From contig CAUQXI010000003.1 of NCBI GenBank assembly GCA_963522145.1, positions 186,001 to 250,000 of the forward strand: 64,000 bases of DNA, given 5' to 3'. Source of the DNA: Mesorhizobium_B sp963522145. GTDB lineage: Bacteria > Pseudomonadota > Alphaproteobacteria > Rhizobiales > Rhizobiaceae. Made by a program: the position numbers and the translations under genes. Every line of letters starts with the position of its first letter. Positions within the stretch are counted from its first letter, which is position 1. The notes under the pieces were generated by a model. That model did not search any database. It saw only the letters and a program-made list of their open reading frames with translations, and was not told the origin of the DNA. Shown one piece after another: positions 32,970 through 42,074 of this stretch.

Positions 32970-35201
32970 ATGATGCGGCAGTACGAGCTTGTGGAGCGCG
33001 TCGGTCGCTACAAGCCGGACGTCAACGAGGCTCTTCTCAACAAGGCCTATGTCTATGCCATGCAGAAGCATGGCCATCAGCGCCGCGCCTCGGGTGATCC
33101 CTACTTCTCGCATCCGCTGGAAGTCGCCGCCATCCTGACCGATATGCATATGGACGAGGCGACGATCGCGGTTGCCCTCCTGCATGACACGATCGAGGAC
33201 ACGAGCGCCACGCGCGCCGAGATCGACGAGTTGTTCGGCACCCAGATGGGCAAGCTGGTGGACGGGCTTACCAAGCTCAAGAAGCTCGATCTCGTTTCCA
33301 AGAAGGCGCAGCAGGCGGAAAACCTCCGCAAGCTCCTGCTGGCGATCTCGGACGACGTGCGCGTGCTGCTCGTCAAGCTGGCCGATCGCCTCCACAATAT
33401 GCGGACCCTCGACCATGTTCCGCCCGACAAGCGGCTCCGCATCGCCGAGGAGACCATGGAGATCTATGCGCCGCTTGCCGGCCGCATGGGCATGCAGGGC
33501 ATGCGCGAGGAACTGGAGGAACTCGCCTTCCGCCACATCAACCCTGACGCCCACAAGGCGGTGACCGAGCGTCTCGCCGAGGTGGTGTCACGCAACCAGG
33601 GCGTGATTGGCGACGTGGAAAAAACGCTCAGCACCCTGTTCGAGCGGCACAACATGACCGCAAAGGTCAAGGGGCGGCAGAAGGCGCCGTGGTCCGTGTT
33701 CCGCAAGATGGAATCGAAAGCGCTGTCCTTTGATCAGCTTTCCGACATCTTCGGCTTCCGCGTCGTCGTCGGCACGGTGGACGAGTGTTACCGGGCGCTG
33801 GGCGCCGTCCACACCACCTGGTCGATGGTTCCGGGCCGCTTCAAGGACTACATCTCGACGCCGAAGCAGAATGACTACCGCTCGATCCACACGACGATCG
33901 TCGGCCCGGTGCGCCAGCGCATCGAGCTGCAGATCCGCACGGGCGAAATGAACAGGATCGCGGAATATGGCGTCGCCGCGCACTCGATCTACAAGGATAC
34001 GCCCCCCGGAGCCAAGACGGTCGCGGCCCACACGCTGTCCAAGGAAACCAATGCCTATGCCTGGCTCCGCCGCACGATCGAGCAGCTCTCGGACGGCGAC
34101 AATCCCGAGGAGTTCCTCGAGAACACCAAGCTCGAACTGTTTCAGGATCAGGTCTTCTGCTTCACGCCCAAGGGCATGCTGATCGCGCTTCCGAAGCATG
34201 CCACCACGATCGACTTCGCCTACGCGGTCCATACGGATGTCGGCGATACCTGCGTGGGCGCGAAGATCAACGGCCGCATCATGCCGCTGATGACAGAGCT
34301 CCAGAACGGCGATTCGGTTGAGATCATCCGATCAAAGGCGCAGGTTCCTCCGGCGGCCTGGGAGGCGGCTGTGGTGACGGCCAAGGCGCGCGCGGCGATC
34401 CGGCGCGCGACAAAGAACGCGATCCGCAAGCAATATTCCGGGCTGGGTCTCCGAATTCTCGATCGAGCCTTCGAGCGCGCCGGCCGGCATTTCTCGCGTG
34501 ACGCGTTGAAGCCCGTTCTTCATCGTCTCGCGCGAAAGGATGTGGATGACGCCATCGCCGCGGTTGGACGGGGTGAACTGGCTTCGAGCGATGTTGTCCG
34601 CGCCGTGTTCCCCGATTTCAAGGAAGAGCGTGTCAAGCAGGCGGCGCCGAAAGTGCGGGAGGAAGGCTGGTTCAACATCCGCAACGCCGCCGGCATGCTG
34701 TTCCAGATTCCCGGGCGCGCAAGCCGGCGGGAAAGCCGAGCCGGAAGGAGCACCGCCGTGCCGATCCGGGGACTGCGCGGTGACCTGCCCGTGCGTTTCG
34801 CGGAGGAGGGCGCCGTGCCCGGAGACCGCATCGTCGGCATCATGGAGGCGGGCGTGGGCATCACGATCTACCCCATCCAGTCGCCATCGCTGACCGAGTT
34901 CGACGACCAGCCCGAGCGCTGGATCGACGTGCGCTGGGACATCGACGAGACCAGCAAGGAGCGCTTCCCCGCACGCGTTTCGGTGACTGCGATTAATGCG
35001 CCCGGTTCGCTTGCCGAGATCGCGCAGGTGGTTGCCGCGAACGACGCCAATATCCACAAATTGAATATGCTGCGTACGGCGGCGGACTTTACCGAGATGG
35101 TGATCGATCTCGAAGTGTGGGATTTGAAGCACCTCACCCGCGTACTGTCGCAGTTGCGCGATGCGGGAAGCGTGAGCGATGCGCGCCGGGTGAACGGCTG
35201 A
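32970..35201 (+). CDS. rel: Bifunctional (p)ppGpp synthase/hydrolase (RelA/SpoT family)
   Basis: The 743-residue protein is the single long RSH protein expected in Rhizobiales. The HD hydrolase domain carries H72-D73 in LLHDTIEDT. The synthetase domain follows (SDIFGFRVVVGTVDECYRALG in two stretches, DYRSIHTT). Then come a TGS domain (ELFQDQVFCFTPKGMLIALP) and a C-terminal ACT domain (INAPGSLAEIAQVVAANDANI). Both catalytic centres look intact. The ATG at 32970 is preferred to a TTG at 32952, since relatives start MMRQYELVERV. pyrE follows after 10 bp. Confidence 0.96.
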   Translation: MMRQYELVERVGRYKPDVNEALLNKAYVYAMQKHGHQRRASGDPYFSHPLEVAAILTDMHMDEATIAVALLHDTIEDTSATRAEIDELFGTQMGKLVDGLTKLKKLDLVSKKAQQAENLRKLLLAISDDVRVLLVKLADRLHNMRTLDHVPPDKRLRIAEETMEIYAPLAGRMGMQGMREELEELAFRHINPDAHKAVTERLAEVVSRNQGVIGDVEKTLSTLFERHNMTAKVKGRQKAPWSVFRKMESKALSFDQLSDIFGFRVVVGTVDECYRALGAVHTTWSMVPGRFKDYISTPKQNDYRSIHTTIVGPVRQRIELQIRTGEMNRIAEYGVAAHSIYKDTPPGAKTVAAHTLSKETNAYAWLRRTIEQLSDGDNPEEFLENTKLELFQDQVFCFTPKGMLIALPKHATTIDFAYAVHTDVGDTCVGAKINGRIMPLMTELQNGDSVEIIRSKAQVPPAAWEAAVVTAKARAAIRRATKNAIRKQYSGLGLRILDRAFERAGRHFSRDALKPVLHRLARKDVDDAIAAVGRGELASSDVVRAVFPDFKEERVKQAAPKVREEGWFNIRNAAGMLFQIPGRASRRESRAGRSTAVPIRGLRGDLPVRFAEEGAVPGDRIVGIMEAGVGITIYPIQSPSLTEFDDQPERWIDVRWDIDETSKERFPARVSVTAINAPGSLAEIAQVVAANDANIHKLNMLRTAADFTEMVIDLEVWDLKHLTRVLSQLRDAGSVSDARRVNG

Positions 35202-35211
35202 AGGAATGCGT

Positions 35212-35790
35212 ATGAAGACGGAAGACGTGCTGCAGACTTTCCGCGAGGCCGGTGCGATCCTGGAGGGGCATTTCATCCTCAGCTCGGGTCTGCGCAGCCC
35301 CGTTTTCCTTCAGAAGGCGCGCGTCTTCATGCATCCCGACAAGACGGAGCACCTGTGCCGCGCGCTTGCCTCGCTCATCCGCGAGAAGACCGGGAAAAGC
35401 ATCGACTATGTCGTGGGTCCGGCGATCGGCGGCCTGATCCCGGCTTACGAGACCGCGCGACACCTGGGTGTGCCGGCGATCTGGGTCGAGCGGGAAGGGG
35501 GCGAATTCCGCCTTCGCCGCTTCGAAGTGGAGCCCGGAGCGCGGGTGGTGGTCGTGGAGGACATCGTCACCACGGGCCTGTCGATCCGCGAAACGATCGA
35601 CTGCCTGCGCGCGCTCAACATCGAGGTCGTGGCTGCGGCCTGCATCATCGACCGTTCCGCCGGCAAGGCGGAGATCGGTGTGCCGCTGGTAGCACTTGCC
35701 GAATACGAGGTCCCGGCCTACGCCGCCGACAATCTGCCGCCGGAGCTCGCGGTTCTGCCGGCGGTGAAGCCCGGCAGCCGCAACATCTGA
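35212..35790 (+). CDS. pyrE: Orotate phosphoribosyltransferase
   Basis: PyrE adds ribose phosphate from PRPP to orotate in pyrimidine synthesis. The 192-residue protein has EGHFILSSGLRSPVFLQKAR, GPAIGGLIPAYE and the PRPP-binding loop VVVVEDIVTTGLS. An ATG at 35206 is also in frame. The one at 35212 is preferred because AAGGA (35201-35205) is then six bases away. It starts 10 bp after rel and ends 7 bp before acpS, so it belongs to the rpoZ-recO block. Confidence 0.95.
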   Translation: MKTEDVLQTFREAGAILEGHFILSSGLRSPVFLQKARVFMHPDKTEHLCRALASLIREKTGKSIDYVVGPAIGGLIPAYETARHLGVPAIWVEREGGEFRLRRFEVEPGARVVVVEDIVTTGLSIRETIDCLRALNIEVVAAACIIDRSAGKAEIGVPLVALAEYEVPAYAADNLPPELAVLPAVKPGSRNI

Positions 35791-35797
35791 GATCGCC

Positions 35798-36196
35798 ATG
35801 ATCATCGGCATCGGCAGCGACCTTATCGACATCCGCCGTGTGGAGAAAACGCTGGAGCGGCATGGCGAGCGCTTCACCCGGCGCGTCTTCACCGAGGTCG
35901 AGCAGCAGAAATCGGACCGCCGCAAGGAGCGTGCCGCCTCCTATGCCAAGCGCTTCGCCGCCAAGGAAGCCTGCGCCAAGGCACTCGGCACGGGGCTTTC
36001 CCGCGGCGTGTTCTGGCGCGACATGGGTGTCGTCAACCTGCCGGGCGGCAAGCCGACCATGCAGCTTACCGGCGGCGCGGCGGTCCGTCTTCAGGCACTG
36101 GTGCCCGAGGGCAAGCGCGCCGTGGTCCACCTGACCATCACCGACGACTTTCCCTTGGCGCAAGCCTTCGTGATCATCGAAGCTCTCGACGCTTGA
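35798..36196 (+). CDS. acpS: Holo-[acyl-carrier-protein] synthase
   Basis: AcpS moves 4'-phosphopantetheine from CoA to acyl carrier protein. The 132-residue enzyme shows the two metal-binding residues, D8 in IGIGSDLIDIRR and E57 in RFAAKEACAKALG, and the later GKPTMQL and VHLTITDD. Its length fits the family. It sits between pyrE and lepB, as in many alphaproteobacteria. Confidence 0.95.
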   Translation: MIIGIGSDLIDIRRVEKTLERHGERFTRRVFTEVEQQKSDRRKERAASYAKRFAAKEACAKALGTGLSRGVFWRDMGVVNLPGGKPTMQLTGGAAVRLQALVPEGKRAVVHLTITDDFPLAQAFVIIEALDA

Positions 36197-36305
36197 AGCG
36201 CGATCACGCTCGTGCCCCAATCGGCCGGGCAGAGCAGGCGCCAGTCGTGTTGATCCGGCGATGGCGAGCCGGTAAGACCCCACAGCGTCAGATTTCGAGG
36301 ACTTC

Positions 36306-37055
36306 ATGAGCGTGGCCGAAAAGCGGGCGAAAAAGAGCGGGGGCTTCGGTGAAACGCTCAGCGTCATCATCCAGGCTTTGCTTCTGGCGCTGGTGATCCG
36401 CACCTTCCTGTTTCAGCCCTTCTCGATCCCCTCGGGCTCGATGCGCCCGACCCTCCTGGAGGGTGACTATCTGTTCGTCACCAAGTGGGCGTATGGCTTC
36501 TCCCGGCACTCGTTCCCGTTCTCGCCGCCGCTGTTCAGTGGACGCGTCTGGGGCTCCTCGCCCGAGCGCGGCGACGTGGTGGTATTCAAGTTTCCGCCCA
36601 ACCCCTCGGTCGACTACATCAAGCGCGTGATCGGCCTGCCCGGCGATCGCATCCAGATGCGCGCCGGCCAGCTTTTCATCAACGACGAGGCTGTTCCGCG
36701 CGAAAAGACCGGGCAGATCGACAATCCCGACATCACGGAGGCCGACCGCCCGGTGGATGTTTATCGCGAAACCCTGCCGAATGGCGTTTCCTACGACACG
36801 CTCGACCTTACGCCCAACGGCATCGGCGACGAAACGCGCGAGTTCACCGTGCCGCCGGGCCACTATTTCATGATGGGCGACAACCGCGACAACTCCACCG
36901 ACAGCCGCTTCAATGTCGGCTTCGTGCCGGAAGAAAACCTTGTCGGCCGGGCCAACATCATCTTCTTCTCGATCGCTGGCGGAGCAAGCCCGCTCGAGAT
37001 CTGGAAGTGGCCGAGCCTGATGCGGCCGTCGCGGCTGCTCCACTTCGTCAACTGA
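36306..37055 (+). CDS. lepB: Signal peptidase I
   Basis: LepB removes signal peptides from exported proteins on the outer face of the inner membrane. The 249-residue protein has one N-terminal anchor (LSVIIQALLLALVIRTFLF). The catalytic serine is S45 in PSGSMRPTLLEGDY and the general base is K106 in DYIKRVIGLPGD. GHYFMMGDNRDNSTDSR forms the third conserved box. GAGGA precedes the ATG. It is followed by rnc after 4 bp. Confidence 0.97.
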   Translation: MSVAEKRAKKSGGFGETLSVIIQALLLALVIRTFLFQPFSIPSGSMRPTLLEGDYLFVTKWAYGFSRHSFPFSPPLFSGRVWGSSPERGDVVVFKFPPNPSVDYIKRVIGLPGDRIQMRAGQLFINDEAVPREKTGQIDNPDITEADRPVDVYRETLPNGVSYDTLDLTPNGIGDETREFTVPPGHYFMMGDNRDNSTDSRFNVGFVPEENLVGRANIIFFSIAGGASPLEIWKWPSLMRPSRLLHFVN

Positions 37056-37059
37056 CCGG

Positions 37060-37785
37060 ATGGGCGCGCGGGCGAAGAGGCCAGCGGGAGATGCGCTCGC
37101 CGTGCGTCTCGAGGAGATCACCGGTCACCGCTTCATCGACCCGGCGGGAGCCGAAAGCGCGCTGATTCACTCGAGCATGCGCGGCCGGTTGAAGGTCGAT
37201 TACGAGCGGCTCGAATTTCTCGGCGACCGTGTGCTCGGCTTGCTCGTCGCGGACATGCTGGTCCGCACCTTTCCCCATGCGGCTGAAGGCGAACTCGCCT
37301 TGCGCCTCAACGCGTTGGTGAGCCGCGAGGCCTGCGCGGCGATCGCCGAGGAGACAGGCGTCACCGAATTGATCCGCGCCGATATCGGCCTCAAGGCGCT
37401 GAAAGGTGAAAAGGCGCGCAATGTCCGCGCGGACGTGGTCGAGTCGCTGATCGCGGCGATCTATCTCGACGGCGGGTTGGAAGCCGTGCGGCCATTCATC
37501 GAGCGGTTCTGGAAGAAGCGGATGTCTTCGCTCGCCGAACCGCCGCGCGAGCCCAAGACGGTTCTTCAGGAATGGGCCGTCACGCGGGACGGCGCTTCGC
37601 CGCTCTATGCGATCGAGGAGCGGTCCGGGCCTGACCACGATCCGGTCTTCACCGTGTCTGTTTCTGTCGCCGGTTTCGCTCCGGCACGGGGAGAGGGCGG
37701 TTCGCGGCGCAAGGCCGAGCAGGCGGCGGCCATCGCCCTGCTTCAACAGCAGGGGCTCTGGCCCCAGGAGGAAGCCGCGTCATGA
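37060..37785 (+). CDS. rnc: Ribonuclease III
   Basis: RNase III cuts double-stranded RNA, including rRNA precursors. The 241-residue enzyme has the catalytic signature ERLEFLGDRVL (from residue 49), a second acidic cluster in DVVESLIAAIYLDGG, and a C-terminal double-stranded-RNA-binding domain (PKTVLQEWA to RRKAEQAAAIALL). The stop overlaps the era ATG by 4 bp, so rnc and era are translationally coupled, as in many bacteria. Confidence 0.97.
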   Translation: MGARAKRPAGDALAVRLEEITGHRFIDPAGAESALIHSSMRGRLKVDYERLEFLGDRVLGLLVADMLVRTFPHAAEGELALRLNALVSREACAAIAEETGVTELIRADIGLKALKGEKARNVRADVVESLIAAIYLDGGLEAVRPFIERFWKKRMSSLAEPPREPKTVLQEWAVTRDGASPLYAIEERSGPDHDPVFTVSVSVAGFAPARGEGGSRRKAEQAAAIALLQQQGLWPQEEAAS

Positions 37786-38693
37786 GCGACGTTGAAGCGT
37801 TGCCGACCCGCTCCGGTTTCATCGCGCTGATCGGTGCGCCAAATGCCGGCAAGTCCACGCTGCTCAACCAGCTTGTCGGCGCGAAGGTATCGATCGTCAC
37901 GCACAAGGTGCAGACCACCCGCGCTATTGTTCGCGGCATCGTTTCCCGCGAGCAGACGCAGATCGTCTTCGTGGATACGCCTGGCATCTTTCGTCCACGC
38001 CGGAGGCTGGACGAGGCGATGGTAACGACCGCCTGGGGCGGCGCCAAGGATGCCGACATGGTGCTCGTGCTGATCGATGCCGAGCGCGGCATCAAGGACG
38101 ATGCCGAAGCGCTCCTCGATCACCTGGGTGACGTGCGTCAGCGCAAGATCCTCGTGCTCAACAAGGTGGACCGCGTGAAGCGCGAAACGCTTCTCGGCCT
38201 GAGCGCTGATGCGAATGCACGCGCGGGGTTCGACCGCACCTTCATGATCTCGGCGCTGACGGGCTCCGGCTGCAGCGACCTGCTCGATTACCTCGCAGCA
38301 GAATTGCCGGCGGGCCCATGGTTCTACCCCGAGGACCAGATTTCCGACCTGCCCATGCGCCAGCTCGCCGCGGAGATCACCCGCGAAAAGCTCTTCCTCC
38401 GCCTCCATCAGGAGCTGCCATACTCGTCCCATGTCGAGACCGAGAAGTGGGAGGAGAAGCGCGACGGCTCGGTTCGCATCGAACAGGTGATCTTCGTCGA
38501 GCGCGAAAGCCAGAAGAAGATCGTGCTGGGCGAGAAGGGCCAGACCATCCGCGCGATCGGGCAGGGCGCCCGCAAGGAGATCGGCGAAATCCTCGAGCAG
38601 CCGGTGCACCTCTTTCTGTTTGTCAAGGTGCGCGAGAACTGGAGTGACGATCCCGAGCGCTACCGCGCGATGGGCCTGGATCTGCCGCGATGA
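37782..38693 (+). CDS. era: GTPase Era
   Basis: Era is an essential GTPase that aids maturation of 16S rRNA and the small ribosomal subunit. The 303-residue protein has G1 GAPNAGKST (18-26), G3 DTPG, G4 NKVD and the C-terminal KH RNA-binding domain with VIFVERESQKKIVLGEKG and the GxxG-type turn. The start overlaps the rnc end by 4 bp. recO follows after 18 bp. Confidence 0.97.
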   Translation: MSDVEALPTRSGFIALIGAPNAGKSTLLNQLVGAKVSIVTHKVQTTRAIVRGIVSREQTQIVFVDTPGIFRPRRRLDEAMVTTAWGGAKDADMVLVLIDAERGIKDDAEALLDHLGDVRQRKILVLNKVDRVKRETLLGLSADANARAGFDRTFMISALTGSGCSDLLDYLAAELPAGPWFYPEDQISDLPMRQLAAEITREKLFLRLHQELPYSSHVETEKWEEKRDGSVRIEQVIFVERESQKKIVLGEKGQTIRAIGQGARKEIGEILEQPVHLFLFVKVRENWSDDPERYRAMGLDLPR

Positions 38694-38711
38694 GCAGCCG
38701 GGCTCGCTGAA

Positions 38712-39470
38712 GTGGAGTGGCGCGACGAGGGTGTCGTGCTGGCCTTGCGCAAGCATGGCGAATCCGCCGCAGTCGTCGAGGCCATGACGCGCATCCACGG
38801 CCGGCATCTTGGGCTGGTGCATGGCGGGCGCTCGCGCCGCCAGCGTCCGGTGCTGCAACCCGGCAACCGGCTCGATTTCACCTGGCGCGCCCGCCTCGAT
38901 GAGCAGCTCGGCACCTATCAGGTCGAGCCGCTGGAGATGAATGCCGCGCGCATGATGGAAAGCGCTGTGGCCGTGTTCGCGCTCCAGACATTGGCCGCGC
39001 ACCTGCGCATGCTGCCCGAGCGCGACCCGCATCCCGCTTTGTACGATGCGCTGCTGGTGATCCTGAGCCATCTCGATGATCCGGCACTCGCCGGCGCGCT
39101 CGTAGTCCGCTTCGAGATTGCGCTTCTGGAGGAACTCGGCTTCGGGCTCGATCTCAGCACATGTGCCGTTACGGGCACGACACGTGATCTCGCCTTTGTG
39201 TCACCACGCAGCGGCAGAGCGGTGTCGCGCGCGGCGGCCGAGCCTTGGCTCGACAAGCTTTTGGCGCTGCCGCCGTTCCTTCTCAGATCGGGACGCGAGG
39301 GAGCCGATTCTGCCTCGGTCGAAGACGGATTCCGCCTGACCGGCCATTTCCTCGCGCGGCATCTTCATGAGCCGCGCGGCTTGAGCCCACCTGAAGCGCG
39401 CGCGAGCCTTATCGCCGCTCTCCGCAAGGCTTCATCCGCGGCAGAGCAGGCCGGCGGCCCGTTGGCCTAG
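38712..39470 (+). CDS. recO: DNA repair protein RecO
   Basis: RecO loads RecA onto gapped DNA together with RecR. The 252-residue protein starts MEWRDEGVVLALRKHGESAAVVE and has the OB-fold segment GLVHGGRSRRQRPVLQPGNRL and the family's FEIALLEELGFGLDLSTCAVTG. The C-terminal TGHFLARHLHEPRGLSPPEAR is typical of alphaproteobacteria. The start is GTG at 38712. It ends the block and overlaps the 3' end of the opposing gene by 4 bp. Confidence 0.94.
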   Translation: MEWRDEGVVLALRKHGESAAVVEAMTRIHGRHLGLVHGGRSRRQRPVLQPGNRLDFTWRARLDEQLGTYQVEPLEMNAARMMESAVAVFALQTLAAHLRMLPERDPHPALYDALLVILSHLDDPALAGALVVRFEIALLEELGFGLDLSTCAVTGTTRDLAFVSPRSGRAVSRAAAEPWLDKLLALPPFLLRSGREGADSASVEDGFRLTGHFLARHLHEPRGLSPPEARASLIAALRKASSAAEQAGGPLA

Positions 39471-39796
39471 CGGCAACCCTTTTCCCGCTCCACCTGCTGG
39501 ATGCGCGACACGTTGGTCCGCTCGACCCGGTTCATTCGAACGCGCGCCGGATCGTTCACGGTGCAATCAGAATTGTCGAACTGCATCCGGGCCGCGCGCG
39601 TTTGGAAGCACAGCCCGCCTTCATCATAGATCGTGTTGCGCACGAGCCAGAGATTGTCGCAGGACAGCCGGCGCAGATCGCGGACTGGGAAACGCTCGCT
39701 GTCCGTGCATCCCGTTCGGCCGATATTGTCGAAACACGCTGCCTCTGCGCCTGCTGAAAGCCCCATCAGGATCGCCGCTGCCAGAATCGTCCGCAT
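39467..39796 (-). CDS. Secreted YARHG-domain-like protein
   Basis: The 109-residue product has a signal peptide (MRTILAAAILMGLSAGAEA) and a cysteine-rich mature part. The centre, DLRRLSCDNLWLVRNTIYDE and the following GGLCFQTRAARMQF, fits the YARHG pattern (LRNxIYARHGxxF), a short extracellular domain of unknown function. The ATG at 39796 is chosen over a GTG one codon earlier, with GGGGAA upstream. It converges on recO with a 4-bp overlap. Confidence 0.75.
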   Translation of the reverse strand: MRTILAAAILMGLSAGAEAACFDNIGRTGCTDSERFPVRDLRRLSCDNLWLVRNTIYDEGGLCFQTRAARMQFDNSDCTVNDPARVRMNRVERTNVSRIQQVEREKGCR

Positions 39797-39988
39797 CACA
39801 CTCGTTCCCCGTTTCCCGCACCATGCTTAGCACCGCTGCGGAAGCCGGACAATCGAGCGGCGCGCGGCTTCGCCGCGAAGCCAAATGGATGCGTCTTCCC
39901 GTTTTTTGCCGTATTTCAGACATTCATTGGAAGAGGGACATGCGATGCGCGAGCCGGCAACAGGTCCGCAGTTCGGTATGAGGGATCG

Positions 39989-40651
39989 ATGAACAAGAAG
40001 ATTGCCGCGGCGCTTGCCGCAACCATGCTGGTCGGCGCCTGCACGACCGATCCCTATACGGGCGAGCAGAAGGTTTCCAACACGGCCGGCGGCGCCGCGA
40101 TTGGTGCCGGACTCGGTGCGCTTGCCGGTTTGGCGGTCGGCGGCAGCAAGAATGCGCAGCGCAATGCCGTGCTGATCGGCGCGGGCATCGGCGCGCTGAC
40201 GGGCGGCGCGATCGGCAGCTACATGGACCAGCAGGAAGCCGAGCTTCGCGCGCAGCTTCAGGGCACGGGCGTGAGCGTCACCCGCGTGGGCGACCAGATC
40301 GTGCTCAACATGCCGTCCAACATCACCTTCTCCACCGACCAGGATAATGTGAAGTCGAGCTTCTATCCCACGCTGAATTCGGTCGGCCTCGTGATCAAGA
40401 AGTTCAACCGCACCATCGTGGATGTCTATGGCCACACCGACAGCCAGGGAAGTGACAGCTACAACTACGACCTGTCCCAGCGCCGCGCGATGTCGGTGGC
40501 CGACTATCTCTCCAGCCAGGGCGTCGATTCACGCCGCTTCGCCGTCACCGGTTTCGGCGAGTCGCGACCGGTCGCGTCCAACGCGGATGAACGCGGACGT
40601 GCGCTCAACCGCCGCGTGGAAATCCAGCTTTCGCCTTTGACGCAGTCCTGA
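39989..40651 (+). CDS. OmpA family lipoprotein with glycine-zipper domain
   Basis: The 220-residue protein has a lipoprotein signal with lipobox LVGAC (C18). A glycine-zipper region follows (GGAAIGAGLGALAGLAVGG, then GIGALTGGAIGSYMD). The C-terminal OmpA domain has ITFSTDQDNV, VDVYGHTDSQGSDSYN, LSQRRAMSVADYL and GFGESRPVASN, which binds peptidoglycan. It should tether the outer membrane to the cell wall. A hairpin without T-run follows at 40662. Confidence 0.92.
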   Translation: MNKKIAAALAATMLVGACTTDPYTGEQKVSNTAGGAAIGAGLGALAGLAVGGSKNAQRNAVLIGAGIGALTGGAIGSYMDQQEAELRAQLQGTGVSVTRVGDQIVLNMPSNITFSTDQDNVKSSFYPTLNSVGLVIKKFNRTIVDVYGHTDSQGSDSYNYDLSQRRAMSVADYLSSQGVDSRRFAVTGFGESRPVASNADERGRALNRRVEIQLSPLTQS

Positions 40652-40661
40652 GGCTTGGCTT

Positions 40662-40682
40662 GAGAGGCGCTTGTCGCCTCTC
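40662..40682. repeat. Perfect 8-bp hairpin between converging genes
   Basis: GAGAGGCG (40662-40669) and CGCCTCTC (40675-40682) form a perfect stem with a 5-base loop, 10 bp after the OmpA-like gene and 19 bp before the end of the opposing DUF1801 gene. The lack of a T-run on either strand makes classical termination uncertain, but its place suggests a bidirectional stop or RNA-stabilising hairpin. Confidence 0.45.
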
Positions 40683-40701
40683 TCGGCACGAAAGCGCTTC
40701 G

Positions 40702-41109
40702 CTAGAGCCGCTCGCCTGGCAACGCGCTGGCCTGCTTGATCCAGCTGCCGAGTTGCGCCTCGTCGATCTCGTCGTGTTCGTGGATGTCGAGATAGCGGAC
40801 GTGTTTCTGTTTCGACTTGCCCGGCGGCAACGGGTCGAGCGACATGCCGTTGAAGAATGTGACCTTCACATATTTGTCGAAGCAGTGGAAACCGAGGAAC
40901 CAGCCTTCGTTTCCAACGCCGTAGAGCGGGGTGTTCCATTTGACCGCCTTGCGGACGGCAGGAACGTTCTGCTGGATGGTGGTGTCGAGAAGGAGCCCAA
41001 CCCGCTTCTTCCATCCCGGCATGGCCTCGATATAGGCACGCACCGGCGCCTCACCCTCGCCTTTGGCGATCTGAGGATTGCCGCCTGCGAGCAGCTTTGC
41101 TTCAGTCAT
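40702..41109 (-). CDS. DUF1801 domain protein
   Basis: The 135-residue protein has the DUF1801 (YdhG-like) layout: VRAYIEAMPGWKKRVGLLLDT at the start, KAVKWNTPLYGVGNEGWFLGF in the centre and KYVKVTFFNGMSLDPLPPG, then HVRYLDIHEHDEIDEAQLGSW. The family is cytoplasmic and of unclear function. An in-frame start at 41166 adds 19 residues that overlap the promoter zone, so the ATG at 41109 with GGGAAC upstream is preferred. Confidence 0.82.
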   Translation of the reverse strand: MTEAKLLAGGNPQIAKGEGEAPVRAYIEAMPGWKKRVGLLLDTTIQQNVPAVRKAVKWNTPLYGVGNEGWFLGFHCFDKYVKVTFFNGMSLDPLPPGKSKQKHVRYLDIHEHDEIDEAQLGSWIKQASALPGERL

Positions 41110-41134
41110 CACACGCGTTCCCGCATTCGATAAG

Positions 41135-42058
41135 TCAGCCTTGACTGCCAGCAAGCGCAATCGCAATGCGGGCCGCGAGCCGTGCGTTATTCTCCACCAG
41201 CGCGATATTGGTGCGTAGGCTGTCGCCTCCGCTCAATTCCACGATCTTGGCGAGCAGGAAGGGCGTCACCTCCTTGCCTGAGATGCCCGCAGCATCCGCT
41301 GCCGCCTGAGCACGAAGAATCCAGTCGTTCATGCGCGGCTCCTCGATCGCATGCTCAGCCGGAACGGGATTGGCCACAAGCATGCCCCCGCCGAGGCCGA
41401 GCGCCTGCCGTATCTGGAAGAAGCGCGCGATCGCATCCGCTTCGTCCAGACGCAGGGGTGCGCGGTGGGCGGAGGTCGGCGACCAGAAGGCCGGCATGAC
41501 GTCCGAGCGGTAGGCCACCACCGGCACGCCGCGTGTTTCCAGCACCTCCAGCGTTTTCGGAATGTCGAGGATCGCCTTCGCGCCCGCTGAAACCACGATC
41601 ACGGGTGTGCGCGCCAGTTCGTCGAGATCGGCCGAAATATCGAAGCTCGTTTCAGCACCCTTGTGGACCCCGCCGATGCCGCCGGTCGCGAAAACGGAGA
41701 TGCCGGCGAGATGCGCGCCGATCATGGTTGCGGCAACGGTGGTGCCGCCCGTTCTTCCTGCCGCGACGGCGAAGGCGAGGTCTGCGCGCGACAGCTTCAT
41801 CGCGCCTTTCGCTTCGGCCAAGGCCGCTCGTTCCTCGCCGCTCAAACCGACCTTCAGCCGCCCGTCGATGACGGCGATGGTGGCGGGTGTCGCGCCCTCG
41901 GCCGCTATGATCGCCTCGACGCGTTCCGCCATCCGCAGATTGTCCGGAAACGGCATTCCATGGGTGATGATCGTGCTTTCAAGCGCGACAACCGGAGCGC
42001 GCTCAGCGAGCGCGCGGCCGACGGCGGAATGAATGTCGATGAAGCTGGCTTCGGTCAT
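41135..42058 (-). CDS. psuG: Pseudouridine-5'-phosphate glycosidase
   Basis: PsuG splits pseudouridine 5'-phosphate into uracil and ribose 5-phosphate. The 307-residue protein matches the family (E. coli 312): VALESTIITHGMPFPDN, IDGRLKVGLS, GRTGGTTVAATM, FATGGIGGVHKGAE and VSAGAKAILDIPKTLE, with NPVPAEHAIE near the C-terminus. The ATG at 42058 is chosen; the open frame runs 71 codons further upstream into psuK. It follows the kinase gene after 16 bp. Confidence 0.93.
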   Translation of the reverse strand: MTEASFIDIHSAVGRALAERAPVVALESTIITHGMPFPDNLRMAERVEAIIAAEGATPATIAVIDGRLKVGLSGEERAALAEAKGAMKLSRADLAFAVAAGRTGGTTVAATMIGAHLAGISVFATGGIGGVHKGAETSFDISADLDELARTPVIVVSAGAKAILDIPKTLEVLETRGVPVVAYRSDVMPAFWSPTSAHRAPLRLDEADAIARFFQIRQALGLGGGMLVANPVPAEHAIEEPRMNDWILRAQAAADAAGISGKEVTPFLLAKIVELSGGDSLRTNIALVENNARLAARIAIALAGSQG

Positions 42059-42074
42059 GGCGATCCTGACTGGG

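Noticed and set aside
37743..39071. Minus-strand frame of 442 codons
   Set aside because: It is antisense to era and recO, both certain genes.
40662..40682. Hairpin as a classical rho-independent terminator
   Set aside because: The stem is perfect but neither side has a T-run, so it is listed only as a hairpin repeat.
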